NCBI GenBank assembly: GCA_902765485.1
Contig: CACWZZ010000015.1
Location: 1-47,830, forward strand
Reading direction: 5' to 3'
DNA from: an uncultured Bacteroidales bacterium
GTDB lineage: Bacteria > Bacteroidota > Bacteroidia > Bacteroidales > Paludibacteraceae
Length of the DNA: 47,830 nucleotides
The stretch's first letter is position 1. Every line of letters starts with the position of its first letter. The notes under the pieces were generated by a model that worked only from the letters and a program-made list of their open reading frames with translations, was not told the origin of the DNA and did not search any database. This document shows, piece after piece, positions 7,204 to 15,974 of the stretch. The position numbers and the translations under genes are program-made.

Positions 7204-7865
7204 TTTCGGGTCAGATGATTGATTAGTAGAATAGCCGCAATAATCGCTACGGCGGAAACCGTGATAAACACAGCCACGTCGCGCAGATCAATCACGCCGC
7301 GTGAGATAGATGAGTAGTGGTCCTGCAGCAAAGTCCAAAAGAGCACGAAACAACTCAGTGCGCCGGAGATGAAACAGACGATCTGGCTTTTGCTGAACGT
7401 GGCGCACAGAAGACCGATTGCCATGAATGTACCACTTAATAAGATCAGACCGAGGAACGAACCGATAAAAGCACCGCTATCTAAATTGCCCATCGGTTCC
7501 GCCATATAGGCTACGACAAAATAATGTACGAAGCACGGCAGCAGACCGATTAGCACTAATGTCCATGCGGCAAAATACTTGCCGAGCATGATTCGGGTTA
7601 AGGAAATCGGTTTGGTACGAATGAGATCCCAGATTCCGGATTGCCTTTCTTCCGACAGCAAACGCATCGTCAGGGCAGGGCAGAGCAGCATAAACAGCCA
7701 CGGACTGAGTTGAAAAAGTCCGTCCACTTGGGCGTATCCCGAATCAATGATATTCCATTGACCCGGAATCACCCAGAGGAAAAGACTGATCGCCAATTGG
7801 TATAGCCCGATCACGATATAAGCAATCGGCGTAGAGAAATAATATCGGAGTTCCTTGCGGTACAT
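7200..7865 (-). CDS. gldF: GldF-like ABC-2 transporter permease
   Basis: The 221-residue inner-membrane protein has about six membrane segments. It starts MYRKELRYYFSTPIAYIVIG, matching the opening of gliding-motility permease GldF (KE...FFSSPIAY). It also contains PALTMRLLSEERQSGIWDLI, the conserved ABC-2 loop. GldF normally works with GldA (ATPase) and GldG; neither gene is adjacent here. The T9SS cargo domain at 25703-26956 is consistent with a gliding/T9SS-type lineage. It lies between a nucleoside transporter and a phosphoesterase on one transcript. Confidence 0.82.
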   Translation of the reverse strand: MYRKELRYYFSTPIAYIVIGLYQLAISLFLWVIPGQWNIIDSGYAQVDGLFQLSPWLFMLLCPALTMRLLSEERQSGIWDLIRTKPISLTRIMLGKYFAAWTLVLIGLLPCFVHYFVVAYMAEPMGNLDSGAFIGSFLGLILLSGTFMAIGLLCATFSKSQIVCFISGALSCFVLFWTLLQDHYSSISRGVIDLRDVAVFITVSAVAIIAAILLINHLTRK

Positions 7866-7868
7866 AGC

Positions 7869-7903
7869 GTTCAGCCGTCAGCATTCAGCATTCAGCCGTC
7901 AGA
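7869..7903. repeat. Period-7 micro-tandem array (ATTCAGC/CGTCAGC)
   Basis: GTTCAGC, CGTCAGC, ATTCAGC, ATTCAGC and CGTCAGA are five perfect-register 7-mers. They occupy essentially the whole gap between the transporter stop (7904) and the gldF ATG (7865). Three units of the same family occur in coding sequence at 17004-17024. Confidence 0.85.
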
Positions 7904-9202
7904 TTAGTGTTTTACTTCGATGTTTTTGTTCACCGGCGTTTTTGGGAAGAAAATCCAGAAGGAGACAGCCACCAGGAGGGCAAAGCCTGCAAAGATGTAC
8001 CATGCTTCTTTCCATCCATCCCAGATCGCCATCGGACCTTGCGCAGTAACCTCTTCCGCCATAACCAGTTTATTGACAATCGCTTGTGCGGAGAGCGTGC
8101 CGATCGTAGCGCCTAATCCGTTGGTCATCATCATAAACAGACCTTGCGCAGACGAACGCTGTGCCGGTTCCGTCTCTTGGTCCACATAGAGTGCGCCGGA
8201 GATATTGAAGAAATCAAACGCAAAGCCATAAACGATGCAGCTCAGAATGAACAGCAGCACACCGGGGAAGCCGGGGTTTCCTGCTCCGAAGAAACCGAAA
8301 CGGAGTACCCAAGCGAACATCGCCATCAGCATCACATTCTTGATTCCAAAGCGTTTCAGGAAGAACGGAATGGTGAGGATACAGAGTGCTTCGCAGATCT
8401 GGCTGATCGAAATCAGGATATTCGCGTGCTGTACACCGAACGTATTTGCAAACTCCTCAATCGCGCCAAACGAAGTGATGAACGGGTTGGCATACGAGTT
8501 CGTGACCTGCAGACACATACCCAGCATCATTGAGAAGATGAAGAAAAGCGCCATTTTCTTTTGTTTGAAGAGCGCAAAGGCTTTGAGTCCCAGCGCTTCG
8601 ACGAGGTCGACATCGCCTTCGGTTGCTTTGATTTCGCAAGCCGGCAGGGTCAGCGAATAAGCCGCCAAGAGCAGCGACAGACAGCCGCTGACAACAAACT
8701 GCCAAGGCGTAGCCTGGAAGCCCAACAGATCAATACACCACATCGTGGCGATAAATCCCACTGTACCGAACACACGAATAGGCGGGAAATCTTTTACTGT
8801 ATCCATTCCGGCTTTGATCAATGCATTGAAAGCCACTGAGTTAGTCAGTGCGATCGTCGGCATGAAGAATGCCACCGAAATTGTGTACAGCGAGAAAAGG
8901 GTAGCGAATTGCACCTCTGCTGCCGTGTACGCATAGATACCTGCGGCGCACATGAAGAGACCTGCCAAGGCGTGGCAGAGGCTCAATGTCTTTTGCGCCT
9001 GAATCCAGCGGTCGGCTACGATACCCATCAAAGCCGGCATAAAAAGGCTCACAATACCTTGGATGGAGTAGAACCATCCGATGTTCTGACCCATTCCCTG
9101 TTTGAACAGGTAAGTACCCATTGAGGTTAAGTACGCACCCCATACCGCGAACTCCAGAAAGTTCATCACAATGAGGCGAATTTGTAGTGATCTGTTTTTC
9201 AT
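7904..9202 (-). CDS. Nucleoside:H+ symporter family MFS transporter
   Basis: The 432-residue major-facilitator protein has about 12 membrane helices. The N-terminus (RLIVMNFLEFAVWGAYLTSMGTYLF) and the IVADRW loop are typical of the NupG/XapB nucleoside symporter branch. It is predicted to import nucleosides across the inner membrane. The C-terminal half has YVDQETEPAQRSSAQGLFMMMTNGLGA, a segment conserved in Bacteroidota members. It lies 82 bp after prfC, a gap filled with period-11 repeats, and 38 bp before gldF. No promoter of the local consensus is visible, so it is probably transcribed from the pheT-prfC side. Confidence 0.87.
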   Translation of the reverse strand: MKNRSLQIRLIVMNFLEFAVWGAYLTSMGTYLFKQGMGQNIGWFYSIQGIVSLFMPALMGIVADRWIQAQKTLSLCHALAGLFMCAAGIYAYTAAEVQFATLFSLYTISVAFFMPTIALTNSVAFNALIKAGMDTVKDFPPIRVFGTVGFIATMWCIDLLGFQATPWQFVVSGCLSLLLAAYSLTLPACEIKATEGDVDLVEALGLKAFALFKQKKMALFFIFSMMLGMCLQVTNSYANPFITSFGAIEEFANTFGVQHANILISISQICEALCILTIPFFLKRFGIKNVMLMAMFAWVLRFGFFGAGNPGFPGVLLFILSCIVYGFAFDFFNISGALYVDQETEPAQRSSAQGLFMMMTNGLGATIGTLSAQAIVNKLVMAEEVTAQGPMAIWDGWKEAWYIFAGFALLVAVSFWIFFPKTPVNKNIEVKH

Positions 9203-9227
9203 AATAGTATTGTTTTATAAATTACGG

Positions 9228-9283
9228 TATCTCGTCGGTATCCCGTCGGTGTTTCAGAGCAGCGCGACGTCGGCGCGACGTCG
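9228..9283. repeat. Two period-11 micro-tandem pairs
   Basis: TATCTCGTCGG then TATCCCGTCGG (9228-9249), and GCGCGACGTCG twice in exact register (9262-9283). Together they fill the gap between the transporter and prfC. Confidence 0.75.
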
Positions 9284-9284
9284 G

Positions 9285-10781
9285 CTAAAACTCTGACGTG
9301 AAATGGAAGGCTATATGTTTGTAATCCTGTTGCGCCATGGACAGCACATAGGCACTATCCGCCATGAACACATCGCGTCCTTCTTTGTCGGTAGCCATGT
9401 ATTGCGCTTTGCGTTTCTTGAACATATCCAGTTCCGCGGCATCGTCGCTTTCAATCCAGCAGGCTTTGTACATCTGCAAGGGCGTCCAGCGGCATTTGGC
9501 TTGGTACTCATGCTCCAAACGGTATTGGATCACCTCAAACTGCAACTGTCCCACCGTTCCAATGATCTTACGACCGTTCAGTTGGCTCACAAACAGCTGT
9601 GCGACACCTTCGTCCATCAACTGATTGATACCTTTTTCCAGCTGTTTCTGCTTCATCGGATCGGCATTGTCAATGTATTTGAACATCTCCGGCGAGAAAG
9701 AAGGCAGTCCTTTGAAATGCAAGTGTTCTCCGGCTGTCAGCGTGTCTCCGATCTTGAAGTTTCCGGTGTCCGGCAGACCCACTATATCGCCCGCAAAGGC
9801 TTCATCTACGGTCTCTTTCTTTTGCGCCATGAAGCATGTCGGAGCCGCGAAACGCATCTGCTGGTCCTTGCGCACGTGATAATAATAGGTGTTGCGCAGG
9901 AACTTACCGGAGCAGATCTTGAAGAACGCGATGCACGAACGGTGATTCGGGTCCATGTTGGCATGGATTTTAAAGCAGAAGGCGGTGAACTTGTCCTCCA
10001 TCGGCTCCACTTCCCGCTCTTCCGCCATAACGGGGCGAGGGGAGGGTGCATTTTTGACAAAGAAATTCAGCAGTTCCTGCACGCCGATGGTCTTGTAAGC
10101 CGAGCCGAAGAACACAGGCGCAAGGTCTCCGCGGAGATACGCGTCTCGGTCAAACTCCGGGTACACACCGTCTATCATCTCCAAGTCTTCTTGCAGTTTC
10201 TCGGACAGTTCCGCAGGGCGGTTGTTGAGCGCGAAGACGGACTCGAATTTCAGCCCTTGTCCGTTCGCCCATGTCACGGGCGTGCAATGAATGCCTAATT
10301 CTTTTTCCGCTTCGTCCATCAGATCGAACGGATCTTTGCCCTCGCGGTCCATCTTGTTCATAAACACCATGACGGGCGTTTTTCTCATCCGGCAGACCTC
10401 CATCAGTCGCCGTGTCTGGGTCTCGACGCCCTTTGCGCTATCAATTACCACGATCGCACTGTCAACAGCTGTCAGCGTGCGGAAAGTGTCTTCCGCGAAG
10501 TCCTGGTGCCCCGGCGTGTCGAGGATGTTGATATGGTATCCGTCGTAGTCAAATCCCATGACGGAAGTAGCGACGGAGATACCACGTTGCTTCTCTATCT
10601 CCATCCAGTCGGAGGTAGCGGTCTTGCGGATCTTGTTGCTCTTTACCGCTCCGGCAACATGGATTGCGCCGCCGTAGAGCAGCAGTTTCTCGGTCAGCGT
10701 CGTTTTACCGGCATCCGGGTGCGAGATAATCGCAAACGTCCGGCGTCTTAATATCTCTTGTTGATCAGCGGAGGGTAGCAT
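9285..10781 (-). CDS. prfC: Peptide chain release factor 3
   Basis: The 498-residue translational GTPase recycles RF1/RF2 after termination. G1 is ISHPDAGKTTLTEK, G2 lies in the RGISVATSVM segment, G3 is DTPGHQDFAEDT and G4 is MNKMDREGKDP; the C-terminal RF3 domain has VGQLQFEVIQYRLEHEY. ATG 10781 is the first true ATG (the frame also opens with TTG at 10796) and overlaps the pheT stop by 17 bp, suggesting coupling. Length is slightly below the E. coli protein, as expected for the phylum. Confidence 0.95.
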   Translation of the reverse strand: MLPSADQQEILRRRTFAIISHPDAGKTTLTEKLLLYGGAIHVAGAVKSNKIRKTATSDWMEIEKQRGISVATSVMGFDYDGYHINILDTPGHQDFAEDTFRTLTAVDSAIVVIDSAKGVETQTRRLMEVCRMRKTPVMVFMNKMDREGKDPFDLMDEAEKELGIHCTPVTWANGQGLKFESVFALNNRPAELSEKLQEDLEMIDGVYPEFDRDAYLRGDLAPVFFGSAYKTIGVQELLNFFVKNAPSPRPVMAEEREVEPMEDKFTAFCFKIHANMDPNHRSCIAFFKICSGKFLRNTYYYHVRKDQQMRFAAPTCFMAQKKETVDEAFAGDIVGLPDTGNFKIGDTLTAGEHLHFKGLPSFSPEMFKYIDNADPMKQKQLEKGINQLMDEGVAQLFVSQLNGRKIIGTVGQLQFEVIQYRLEHEYQAKCRWTPLQMYKACWIESDDAAELDMFKKRKAQYMATDKEGRDVFMADSAYVLSMAQQDYKHIAFHFTSEF

Positions 10782-13230
10782 TGAATTTCTCTTCAAATGT
10801 TGCCTTAAGGCGGTTCATAACTGCTTCAATCTGGGTATCTTTGAGGGTGTTCTCCGGATCCTGCAGGATGAAGGAGAGCGCGTACGATTTCTTGCCTGCC
10901 TCCAAGTTCTTACCCTCATATACATCGAACAGGAACACATGCTTCAGCAGTTTGTGCTCCACAGCGAAAGCTGCGCGTGCAAGGTCTGCAAACTCTACGG
11001 ATTTGTCCACCAGCAGCGCAAAATCGCGTTTCACCTCCGGATATTTCGGAAGATCATTGATGACTGCTTTGTATTGCTTGTTCAGCTTCAGCAGCTGGTT
11101 CCATTCCAAGTCGGCGTAATAGACCTCTTGGTCAATGTCGAAACTCTTGAGCACTTTCGGAGCTACGATGCCGATGTATCCGACGGCTTTGCCGTTAGCG
11201 GCTTTCAGCTCCAGTCCGTCTTGGAAAAGTTCGTTCACCAGCGGCTCGATATTCAGCGTGTCCACGTTCACGCCCAGACGGGTAAGAATATTGTTCACGT
11301 ACGCGCGAAGCTGGAAGAACGAGGTCTTCTCCTCTTTGCGCACCCAACTTTGCGCGGTTTTGTTTCCGGTGAGCCAAAGTCCCATGTGCGGTTCCTCGGT
11401 GTAAGCCCGCAGCGGGTTCTCATCATTTCCTTCGCGTACCGAAGCGGAGTAGTGGTAGCAGTTACCGAACTCATAGAACATCAGATCCGAGTTCCGTCTG
11501 TTCACATTGCGGGCGATGGACTCCAGTCCGCCGAAGAGCAGAGTCTGACGCAGCACGCCCAGATCCGAACTCAGCGGGTTCATAATCTTCACACATTTGT
11601 CCAGCGTCAGCTCGGTGAGCGGTGCATAATACGCCACTTTGGTCAGCGAGTTATTGAGAATCTCGTTGAATCCCTGTGCGGTCAGTTGCTCCGCAATGCG
11701 GCGGCGCAACTGCTCCGGATTCGGCTTCACGCCGTATGCAAGGCTGGTATTCAGTTTCTCCGGGAACTCGATATTGTCGTATCCGTAGATACGCAGGATA
11801 TCTTCGACCACGTCGCACTCGCGCTGCACGTCCACGCGGTAGCGCGGCACTGCGAGTTGCCATACATCGCCGTTCTTGGACACGATCTCTATCTCCAGCG
11901 CGCGGAGGATACGCTCTATCGTCTCTTCGCCGATGGCTTTGCCGATCAGGCTGTTAACGCGGCTGATCTTAATGGTCACTGACCACGGTTCAAACTTAGT
12001 TTGTCCGCAATCGCTGACCTCCATTGCTACTTTGCCTCCGGCTACTTCCTGGATCAGCAACGCTGCGCGTTGGAGCACGTAGAGCGTGTTATTCGGATCA
12101 CACCCGCGCTCGTAACGGAAAGAAGCATCGGTCTGCAGTTGATGGCGACGGCTGGTCTTGCGGATCGTCACGGGGTCGAAATAAGCGGACTCAAGGAACA
12201 CATTCTTGGTATTCTCCGTCACGCCGCTCTCCAAGCCTCCGAAGACGCCGGCAATACACATTGCTTCGCTCTCGTTGGCAATCATCAAATCGCGGCTGTC
12301 CATCTCGCGCTCCACGCCGTCCAAGGTAGTGAATTTCTCACCTTGTGCAGCATAGCGCACATGGATCTGACGTCCCTTGATCTTGTCCGCATCAAAGGCG
12401 TGCAGCGCTTGTCCGCACTCATGCAGCACAAAATTGGTGACGTCCACTACATTGTTAATCGGTCTGAGACCGATGGCGCTCAGGCTGTTCTTCAGCCAAT
12501 CGGGGCTCTCTTTGATCTCCACACCTTGGATGCTGACGCCCGTATAGCGCGGACAAGCGTCTGGCGCATCGATATGGACTTGGATCTCCAGATCGTGGCT
12601 ATCTACTTTGAACGCTTCTACGGATGGTTTGGTCAACGTGACATTCTGTCCGTGCGCCGTGTAGTACGCATACAGATCGCGCGCCACGCCGAAATGCGAA
12701 GCTGCGTCCGAGCGATTCGGAGTAATATCCACCTCAATGATCGTGTCGTTCTCCAGATGATAGTAGTCCGAGGCTTTCATACCCACAGGAGTATCGCCCG
12801 GCAGCACGATGATTCCTGCGTGATCTGTTCCTACGCCGATCTCGTCCTCTGCGCAGAGCATACCGAACGAATCCTCGCCGCGCAATTTGCCTTTCTTGAT
12901 CGTGAAGCTCTGATCGCCGTCATACAGCACGGTTCCGATCGTAGCCACAATCACTTTCTGTCCTTCCGCCACATTCGGCGCACCGCAAACGATCGGCAGC
13001 GGTTCACCCTCGCCGATATTCACTTTGGTCAGATGCAAATGATCCGAATTAGGGTGGGGCACACAACTCAGCACTTCACCCACTACGAGCCCTTTCAATC
13101 CTCCACGGATACTCTCTACCGTCTCTACGGTTCCCACCTCCAAACCGATGGAAGTCAAGATTTTCGCTACTTGCTCTGCATCGTCCGGCAGATTGATGTA
13201 GCGCTTCAACCAATTATACGAAATATTCAT
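10765..13230 (-). CDS. pheT: Phenylalanine-tRNA ligase beta subunit
   Basis: The 821-residue PheRS beta chain begins MNISYNWLKRYINLP. It has an EMAP/OB-type tRNA-binding domain (about 40-155, with VGEVLSCVPHPNSDHLHLTKVNIG), then B3/B4 editing domains (EVDITPNRSDAASHFGVARDL), B5, the catalytic-like core (DVVEDILRIYGYDNIEF) and a C-terminal anticodon-binding FDX domain (YPEVKRDFALLVD). It joins PheS to charge tRNA-Phe. pheS is not in the window. It has its own promoter at 13259-13289 and overlaps prfC. Confidence 0.97.
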   Translation of the reverse strand: MNISYNWLKRYINLPDDAEQVAKILTSIGLEVGTVETVESIRGGLKGLVVGEVLSCVPHPNSDHLHLTKVNIGEGEPLPIVCGAPNVAEGQKVIVATIGTVLYDGDQSFTIKKGKLRGEDSFGMLCAEDEIGVGTDHAGIIVLPGDTPVGMKASDYYHLENDTIIEVDITPNRSDAASHFGVARDLYAYYTAHGQNVTLTKPSVEAFKVDSHDLEIQVHIDAPDACPRYTGVSIQGVEIKESPDWLKNSLSAIGLRPINNVVDVTNFVLHECGQALHAFDADKIKGRQIHVRYAAQGEKFTTLDGVEREMDSRDLMIANESEAMCIAGVFGGLESGVTENTKNVFLESAYFDPVTIRKTSRRHQLQTDASFRYERGCDPNNTLYVLQRAALLIQEVAGGKVAMEVSDCGQTKFEPWSVTIKISRVNSLIGKAIGEETIERILRALEIEIVSKNGDVWQLAVPRYRVDVQRECDVVEDILRIYGYDNIEFPEKLNTSLAYGVKPNPEQLRRRIAEQLTAQGFNEILNNSLTKVAYYAPLTELTLDKCVKIMNPLSSDLGVLRQTLLFGGLESIARNVNRRNSDLMFYEFGNCYHYSASVREGNDENPLRAYTEEPHMGLWLTGNKTAQSWVRKEEKTSFFQLRAYVNNILTRLGVNVDTLNIEPLVNELFQDGLELKAANGKAVGYIGIVAPKVLKSFDIDQEVYYADLEWNQLLKLNKQYKAVINDLPKYPEVKRDFALLVDKSVEFADLARAAFAVEHKLLKHVFLFDVYEGKNLEAGKKSYALSFILQDPENTLKDTQIEAVMNRLKATFEEKFNATLR

Positions 13231-13258
13231 GTTTTATATGTATTTTGCAATTTGGCTG

Positions 13259-13289
13259 CAAAATTAGTAAAAAAAAATGACATATGCAA
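13259..13289 (-). promoter_or_regulatory. Promoter of pheT
   Basis: Minus strand: TTGCATATG (-33 element, TTG at 13289-13287) and TAATTTTG (13266-13259), 20 bp apart. The -33 element is also the 3' arm of the terminator hairpin at 13279-13298. Confidence 0.75.
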
Positions 13290-13298
13290 GCATATGCC
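13268..13298 (-). terminator. Terminator of the SDR/Omp28 operon, fused to the pheT promoter
   Basis: On the minus strand GGCATATG-CTTG-CATATGTC forms an 8-bp stem (one G-U pair) followed by A and nine T. It stops the upstream operon, and its 3' arm and T tract serve as the -33 box and spacer of the pheT promoter. Confidence 0.75.
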
Positions 13299-13331
13299 AT
13301 TCTTTTCTCAAATTTATTTTGTTTGCGCGTC

Positions 13332-14768
13332 TTATAGGCGTGTCTTAGCCGGTACTTTTGCCGCTACTTTAGCCGGAGCGCTCATCGTCCCCTGAATCGT
13401 CAGCGGACCCGTTCCCGCCATGTTAATAGCAGCTCCGTTCCGTGCCTTGCCTGCTACGCTCCATCCGTTGGCTGTGATGGTCAGTTTGCCGGAGACAATC
13501 AACCATTGCGCGGAAGGAACAAGATAGTTTTGTTGCAGATAGGACTGGGAGACGAAATAGAACATACTGCCGTCTACCACAAACTCCTCGTCATCGCGGA
13601 AGCCTGCATAAGCGGTGTTCGGCTGCATTGTAGTGGCAAACTCATATTCTCCCACAGGTACTTCCGTGGTGGAAGCATCCAGATCGGTGAAGAAATAGAT
13701 GTTGGCAAAAGGAACAGAGGGTGTTCTGTTGATCGTAACCGCATTGGAAGGGTCATAAGCCTGAATGCACCAATATGTAAAGCCATAAGAAGGATATTTC
13801 TCATAATACAGCCCTGCATTTGTCAGAGTCTCGCTCTTGTTTCCGCTGAAATCGCCCGGTCCTTTTGTAGCGTCCGGTTCCGGATAGTAGTCTGCCACTT
13901 CTACCTTTTTAATACCTTCATGGGAGATGTCCGCTCCTCCTTTGGATCCCGCCACAACCGGCTCTTGCTCCGCTTGTACAACAGGTTGGAAAGCTTCGCT
14001 GAGGAAGGCAACAACCATACAATTTTCCGGTATCCATTTGTCATCCAAAGTTGCTGTATAAGTCATTTCATACCGCTTTTCCGCTACCTCTACGGACTCG
14101 CCTTTGGCTTCCGTCAGATATTTGCGTGCTGCGTTGGCATGGCGGAATTCCTCCCAGCCTTCGAATGTGTTGTAGTAATCCGCTTGCGTGTCAATCATTC
14201 CTGATTCCTTGATGAGGACGGTCAGTTTGAGGTTTGAAGCCTCTTCATTGAGTACAATACCTGAAACCTTCACATTCAGTTCGCGGGTCGCAGCGTCATA
14301 CGTATTTTCGATGTTTACAGAGGCATACGTCTCCGTCTCGAACTGCGATTTGGCAACTGTTGGCAGATAGCCGGGATGGAAAACAACGGTGTTCTTGGAA
14401 GCATTGTTTGCCTTGTAGCTTGTTTTCGCGCGGTTGACAGTTATATTGGGGGCTCCATTCACTCTCAGCGTAGTAGCAGTTGTTTTGTCTTCAGCGATCG
14501 TGAAATGGTCGTCCGCATAACCGGCATGGTGGAGCACAAGCACCCAATTGGTGTCGTTGGCGATAAACTCATGCACGGCGTCCATGCCTCCCGGGCAATA
14601 TCCGCAACTTTGTCCCGTGAATTCCTCAATGAGATGTTTCTTAGGGAAAGACGAGGGGATAGTGTCTTGTTTGTCCGGTGTTGCGGGAGTGTCCGGTTTG
14701 TTCGGCTCGCAAGCAGTAAAAGCTACTGCTAATAGCCCTGTGAGGGCGAATAAAAAGAACTTTTTCAT
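13332..14768 (-). CDS. Omp28-like lipoprotein with thioredoxin-type CxxC
   Basis: The 478-residue protein has a lipoprotein signal (LLAVAFTAC, acylated Cys20), a low-complexity Pro/Asp/Thr linker and an Omp28-like region starting HLIEEFTGQSCGYCPGG. Cys55 and Cys58 form a thioredoxin-like CGYC site. The C-terminal half (about 290-478) looks beta-rich and ends in an Ala/Val/Lys-rich stretch (APAKVAAKVPAKTRL). It is likely anchored in the outer membrane, possibly surface-exposed. It is last in a six-gene operon with a TlpA-like thioredoxin and a second CxxC lipoprotein, which suggests thiol exchange. Omp28 proteins have no firmly assigned reaction. Confidence 0.8.
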   Translation of the reverse strand: MKKFFLFALTGLLAVAFTACEPNKPDTPATPDKQDTIPSSFPKKHLIEEFTGQSCGYCPGGMDAVHEFIANDTNWVLVLHHAGYADDHFTIAEDKTTATTLRVNGAPNITVNRAKTSYKANNASKNTVVFHPGYLPTVAKSQFETETYASVNIENTYDAATRELNVKVSGIVLNEEASNLKLTVLIKESGMIDTQADYYNTFEGWEEFRHANAARKYLTEAKGESVEVAEKRYEMTYTATLDDKWIPENCMVVAFLSEAFQPVVQAEQEPVVAGSKGGADISHEGIKKVEVADYYPEPDATKGPGDFSGNKSETLTNAGLYYEKYPSYGFTYWCIQAYDPSNAVTINRTPSVPFANIYFFTDLDASTTEVPVGEYEFATTMQPNTAYAGFRDDEEFVVDGSMFYFVSQSYLQQNYLVPSAQWLIVSGKLTITANGWSVAGKARNGAAINMAGTGPLTIQGTMSAPAKVAAKVPAKTRL

Positions 14769-14779
14769 ACTTGTGTTAA

Positions 14780-15316
14780 TTATAAATTATATACTTTATT
14801 ATCTTTGATAATATAGATGATGCCGTTTTTGAGCACTTTCTGCACGCCGGCTTCGGATGCCGGAGCACTCTCAATGTCCTGCGAGTCGAAATCAAAACGG
14901 ACTTCCAGCGTCAAAGTTTGGTTGCCGTCTGAGAATGTATAAGTGGTTGTCGCGTGAGTCGCTTTTCCCCATTGTGGAGTGAAATGAGCATACCATGCGA
15001 CAACGCCTTGCGGCGAGAAACTCAGGCTTTCTTCTTTTTGTCCGTTTCCGCTCGTGCATTGGCCTGCACAGCAGAACTCATCGGTCATTTTTTCTTCGGA
15101 ACGTGCTATTTGAACGCTCAAAGGACCATTGGCAAGCAACGTGCCGCTTACTTTGAACATCCGTGCTCCCGTGAGCGGATCTTCCGGTGCTTCGGTCAGA
15201 CTAATCTTCATGCCTTCCGAAACGATGTCTCCTTGCCCGTCCACGCTGACAATCAGGGCGTTAGCGTTACTCATTCCCAGCAGACATAGTGCTGCTAAAA
15301 TCAATTTTCTTTTCAT
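14780..15316 (-). CDS. Secreted cysteine-containing protein of the Omp28 operon
   Basis: The 178-residue protein has a Sec signal peptide (residues 1-20, ending SNANA). The mature part is beta-rich, with a cysteine cluster CCAGQC (Cys82, 83, 87). It ends with GVQKVLKNGIIYIIKDNKVYNL, resembling the C-terminal NG-x-Y/I-I-x-x-x-x-x-Y-N motif seen on many secreted Bacteroidales proteins. I do not recognise a family for the body. Its start overlaps the preceding CxxC lipoprotein gene by 50 bp, and the next gene starts 11 bp after its stop, so it is firmly in the operon. It may be a substrate or partner of the redox proteins beside it. Confidence 0.72.
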   Translation of the reverse strand: MKRKLILAALCLLGMSNANALIVSVDGQGDIVSEGMKISLTEAPEDPLTGARMFKVSGTLLANGPLSVQIARSEEKMTDEFCCAGQCTSGNGQKEESLSFSPQGVVAWYAHFTPQWGKATHATTTYTFSDGNQTLTLEVRFDFDSQDIESAPASEAGVQKVLKNGIIYIIKDNKVYNL

Positions 15317-15974
15317 ATACTTGTAAAATCTGTTTGTTATCGGGGTCGGAGAGGATTTTCAGTACAGTCAGGTGCGTGCTGTCCCATCCGGATTGTATCT
15401 CAAAATGCTCCTCCTGTGCGACGGCGCGCAAGACATGGCGGTGGTAATACTCCATATTCACGCTGTTATCCGGCATCGCTTGAACGCCTTTCACGCTGTC
15501 CTCTATCAGCCAGTAGGAAACGGTTGCGTCCGACAAAGGCGTTGTGTTGACAGAATCGCGTATCGCTTGGAAAAGCGCGGTTGCCCATTCGCTGGGGTCA
15601 ATGAAATAGGAGTCTTTGTATTTCGTCATATTGATGTTTCCTGTCGGGAAAGGCGTTGAGGCGTCGCCACCCATCAGACGGTAAATGCTGTCCGCTGCAG
15701 GGCAAGTGTAGTCGTATCTGCCTTGCGTGAAGGGATTGGAGGCAGGATGCATACTCACAACCACCAGTTCCTCGCCGTATTGCTCTTGGAGGGATTGCGC
15801 TTGCTTTGCCGCATCCGGACAGTTCACGCAGCGGAAGCCCGTGAACTCAATCAGCACATGCTTGCGTGCACCGCCTGTTTCCCGTTCGAAGGGAATGAGA
15901 CGATCGCTCTCCTGTATCACTTCGCAACCGGCGCAGACAAGCAATATTACCATGTAAATGAATAACTTACGCAT
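15267..15974 (-). CDS. Omp28-like thioredoxin-fold lipoprotein
   Basis: The 235-residue protein has a lipoprotein signal peptide (ILLVCAGC, acylated Cys17), then HVLIEFTGFRCVNCPDAAKQAQ, where Cys49-Val-Asn-Cys52 is the predicted redox site. The following YGEELVVVSMHPASNPF and the later FPTGNINM (cis-Pro-like loop region) fit a thioredoxin fold like the N-terminal half of the longer Omp28 protein downstream, which suggests the two arose by duplication. It overlaps the barrel gene by 28 bp and the small secreted gene by 50 bp. Confidence 0.78.
   Translation of the reverse strand: MRKLFIYMVILLVCAGCEVIQESDRLIPFERETGGARKHVLIEFTGFRCVNCPDAAKQAQSLQEQYGEELVVVSMHPASNPFTQGRYDYTCPAADSIYRLMGGDASTPFPTGNINMTKYKDSYFIDPSEWATALFQAIRDSVNTTPLSDATVSYWLIEDSVKGVQAMPDNSVNMEYYHRHVLRAVAQEEHFEIQSGWDSTHLTVLKILSDPDNKQILQVYEKKIDFSSTMSAGNE

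Noticed and set aside
12001-13395. 464-codon open frame antisense to pheT
   Set aside because: Shadow of pheT; basic, His/Arg-rich translation with no family features.
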